Shown here piece by piece: positions 63,180 through 64,000 of a stretch of 64,000 nucleotides of DNA (position 1 is the stretch's first letter; the number at the start of each line of letters is the position of its first letter). The notes under the pieces were generated by a model. It ran no database searches, had not been told where the DNA came from, and worked only from the letters and a program-made list of their open reading frames with translations. The position numbers and the translations under genes are program-made. Origin of the DNA: Silvimonas terrae (GTDB taxonomy: Bacteria; Pseudomonadota; Gammaproteobacteria; Burkholderiales; Chitinibacteraceae); the NCBI RefSeq assembly GCF_014202765.1, contig NZ_JACHHN010000010.1:153322-217321 (forward strand). Direction: 5' to 3'.

Positions 63180-63424
63180 GTTAGTGCCTGACGGCACGGG
63201 TTTGGATACCGGCGGTGGCCGGAGCACCTTACTTTCTTTGCTTCGCCAAAGAAAGTAAGCAAAGAAAGGCGCCCCCTGCGACAGCGCCCACTTCGTGGGT
63301 TCCCTGTGCTTCTCGCGTGGCCCGGCAGGCTCGGGAACTCGCTACGCTCAGACACCCCTCACCGAATTCCCGGGCCCCGCTGCGATGCTCGGCGCTGCCG
63401 GAGGGGAGGTACGTCAAAAGCAAC
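63180..63424 (+). repeat. About 250-bp dispersed intergenic repeat, copy 3
   Basis: More diverged than the copies at 18954 and 34099 in the middle (about 63300-63380), but with the same ends: GTTAGTGCCTG, the TTACTTTCTTTG hairpin, TGCGATGCTCGGCGCTGCCG and GTCAAAAGCAAC. Confidence 0.9.
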
Positions 63425-63431
63425 ATCAAAA

Positions 63432-63455
63432 CCAACCCCAACCCCAACCCCAATC
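63432..63455 (+). repeat. (CAACCC)-type hexamer tail of copy 3
   Basis: About four tandem CAACCC units straight after copy 3, in the place of (AAAGCC)11 in copy 1. Confidence 0.85.
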
Positions 63456-63501
63456 CCGCAAATCATTTGTTGGCAAGAATGGTTCACCTTGCCTACCACC
63501 T

Positions 63502-63529
63502 CGTCATTCCCGCGAAGGCGGGAATCTAG
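63502..63529 (+). repeat. CGTCATTCCCGCG ... CGGGAATCTAG REP element
   Basis: Hairpin-forming; last part of cassette 3. Confidence 0.85.
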
Positions 63530-63573
63530 CGGCAATATCCACAAGCATGAGAACGCTGCTCCGGTCCACTCCA

Positions 63574-63617
63574 TCGTCATTCCGGTCCTCGGCGGCCCCC
63601 TTGGGCCGGAATCCAGC
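63574..63617 (+). repeat. CGTCATTCCGG ... CCGGAATCCAGC REP element
   Basis: Second copy of this REP family within 75 bases. Confidence 0.8.
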
Positions 63618-63640
63618 CCGCAGGCCAACGGGCTGCTTGC

Positions 63641-63674
63641 GGTGGATTGTCGCTTTGCGCCGAATCCACCCTAC
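63641..63674 (-). repeat. Inverted GTAGGGTGGATTCG-type element
   Basis: Reads GGTGGATTGTCG ... CGAATCCACCCTAC on the plus strand, the inverse of the unit at 18893. Confidence 0.8.
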
Positions 63675-63790
63675 GGATTTGGTATACCGACGATTTGCGG
63701 CACGGTCGCCTGGATTGCCGCTCTTTTCTTTGGGCGGGCAGTCGGAGGGAGGCTTCATTGCACCTGCCGGCCACCTGCGGTGGCCGTTCT

Positions 63791-63817
63791 GGATTCCGGC
63801 TCAGGGCCGGAATGACG
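63791..63817 (-). repeat. Inverted CGTCATTCCGG REP element
   Basis: GGATTCCGGCTCAGGGCCGG ... AATGACG, the inverse of the element ending cassette 1. Confidence 0.8.
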
Positions 63818-63844
63818 AGGTGGTGGGATGCGTGTTGACTCCGC

Positions 63845-63935
63845 CGTTGCAGTTGCAGTTGCAGTTGCAGTTGCAGTTGCTGTTGCTGTTGCGGTTGCCG
63901 TTGGTGTTGGTGTTGGTGTTGGGGTTGCTTTTGAC
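63845..63935 (-). repeat. GTTGNN hexamer array ending in an inverted GTCAAAAGCAAC end
   Basis: Runs of GTTGCA, then GTTGCT, GTTGCG, GTTGCC, GTTGGT and GTTGGG, ending in GTTGCTTTTGAC (63924-63935). On the minus strand this reads GTCAAAAGCAAC followed by hexamers of the NNCAAC kind, like the ends of the three direct copies. So a fourth, inverted copy of the 250-bp element probably starts here and runs out of the window. Confidence 0.82.
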
Positions 63936-64000
63936 TTTCCTTCCCCCATCAAAGCCCAGCGCCGATGGAGTGGAGGGAGACCTCAGGCTCCCAACCGACT

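Noticed and set aside
63755..63952. 65-aa frame rich in Thr-Ala/Thr-Pro repeats
   Set aside because: It is the direct translation of the hexamer array and lies in repeat DNA.

Overview
The window reads as a chromosomal segment of a GC-rich betaproteobacterium, most probably of the order Neisseriales (a Chitinibacteraceae-like soil or water organism). The pointers are the groES-groEL pair under a CIRCE plus sigma-32-like promoter, the long (about 430 aa) betaproteobacterial form of aspartate carbamoyltransferase, a secreted chitinase with two chitin-binding modules, and abundant small intergenic repeats of the REP type. The genus is an inference. No tRNA, rRNA, CRISPR array, insertion sequence or phage gene was recognised.

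Layout. 1-1.94 kb: groEL (cut by the window edge) and groES with their control region. 2.2-3.1 kb: an AT-richer orphan gene. 3.1-4.1 kb: repeats. 4.1-13.7 kb: an envelope beta-helix lipoprotein, an HDOD/PAS signalling pair, an OmpR-like regulator and an EnvZ-like kinase separated by two other genes, a tandem-HD/LuxR fusion and two secreted alpha/beta hydrolases. 13.9-18.7 kb: Ohr-like peroxide reductase, thioredoxin-like protein, an apparently leaderless TetR gene, a COG4705-type membrane protein, a divergent AraC/SDR pair and an SMR exporter. 18.8-19.4 kb: composite repeat cassette. 19.5-26.4 kb: lipoprotein, ArsR regulator, two diguanylate cyclases and a bestrophin-like channel. 26.5-29.3 kb: a low-complexity Ser/Pro protein and an AT-rich DUF5672 gene. 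29.3-35.7 kb: GH3 glucosidase lipoprotein, AraC regulator, small periplasmic repeat protein, FKBP, a second repeat cassette, isochorismatase-type hydrolase. 35.8-40.9 kb: a cyclic-nucleotide-binding/thioredoxin-reductase fusion, DUF2127, a KGG-type protein, SDR, solute-binding protein. 41.1-50.5 kb: GH18 chitinase with a LacI-type operator, AraC/LysE pair, CDP-diacylglycerol pyrophosphatase, B12-type radical SAM protein, GST, DUF465, DUF5916. 50.6-58.9 kb: M3 peptidase, TPR-like protein, pta followed by a triplicated 3' end, and the NAD-salvage pair pncA-pncB. 59-63 kb: ChaA-type antiporter, ECF sigma/anti-sigma pair, small membrane protein and pyrB. 63.2-64 kb: repeat cassettes, one direct and one apparently inverted.

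How the genes work together. Polysaccharide use is represented by the chitinase, the GH3 enzyme, the beta-helix lipoprotein and the solute-binding protein; three of the predicted lipoproteins share a Cys-(Gly)n N terminus. Signalling is dense: two active-looking diguanylate cyclases, HDOD and PAS proteins, degenerate HD-GYP domains, one two-component system, an ECF sigma pair and several one-component regulators lying next to their likely targets (AraC-SDR, AraC-LysE, TetR). Primary metabolism includes Pta, PncA/PncB and PyrB.

The most unusual observations are the triplication of the pta stop-codon/terminator region, the multi-part intergenic cassettes with variable hexamer tails, a TetR gene whose ATG lies at the predicted transcription start with an inverted repeat filling the promoter spacer, a CX4CX2C radical SAM motif, an HD-HD-LuxR fusion with a damaged HD motif, a cNMP/TrxR fusion lacking the redox CxxC, and two orphan proteins of unknown role.
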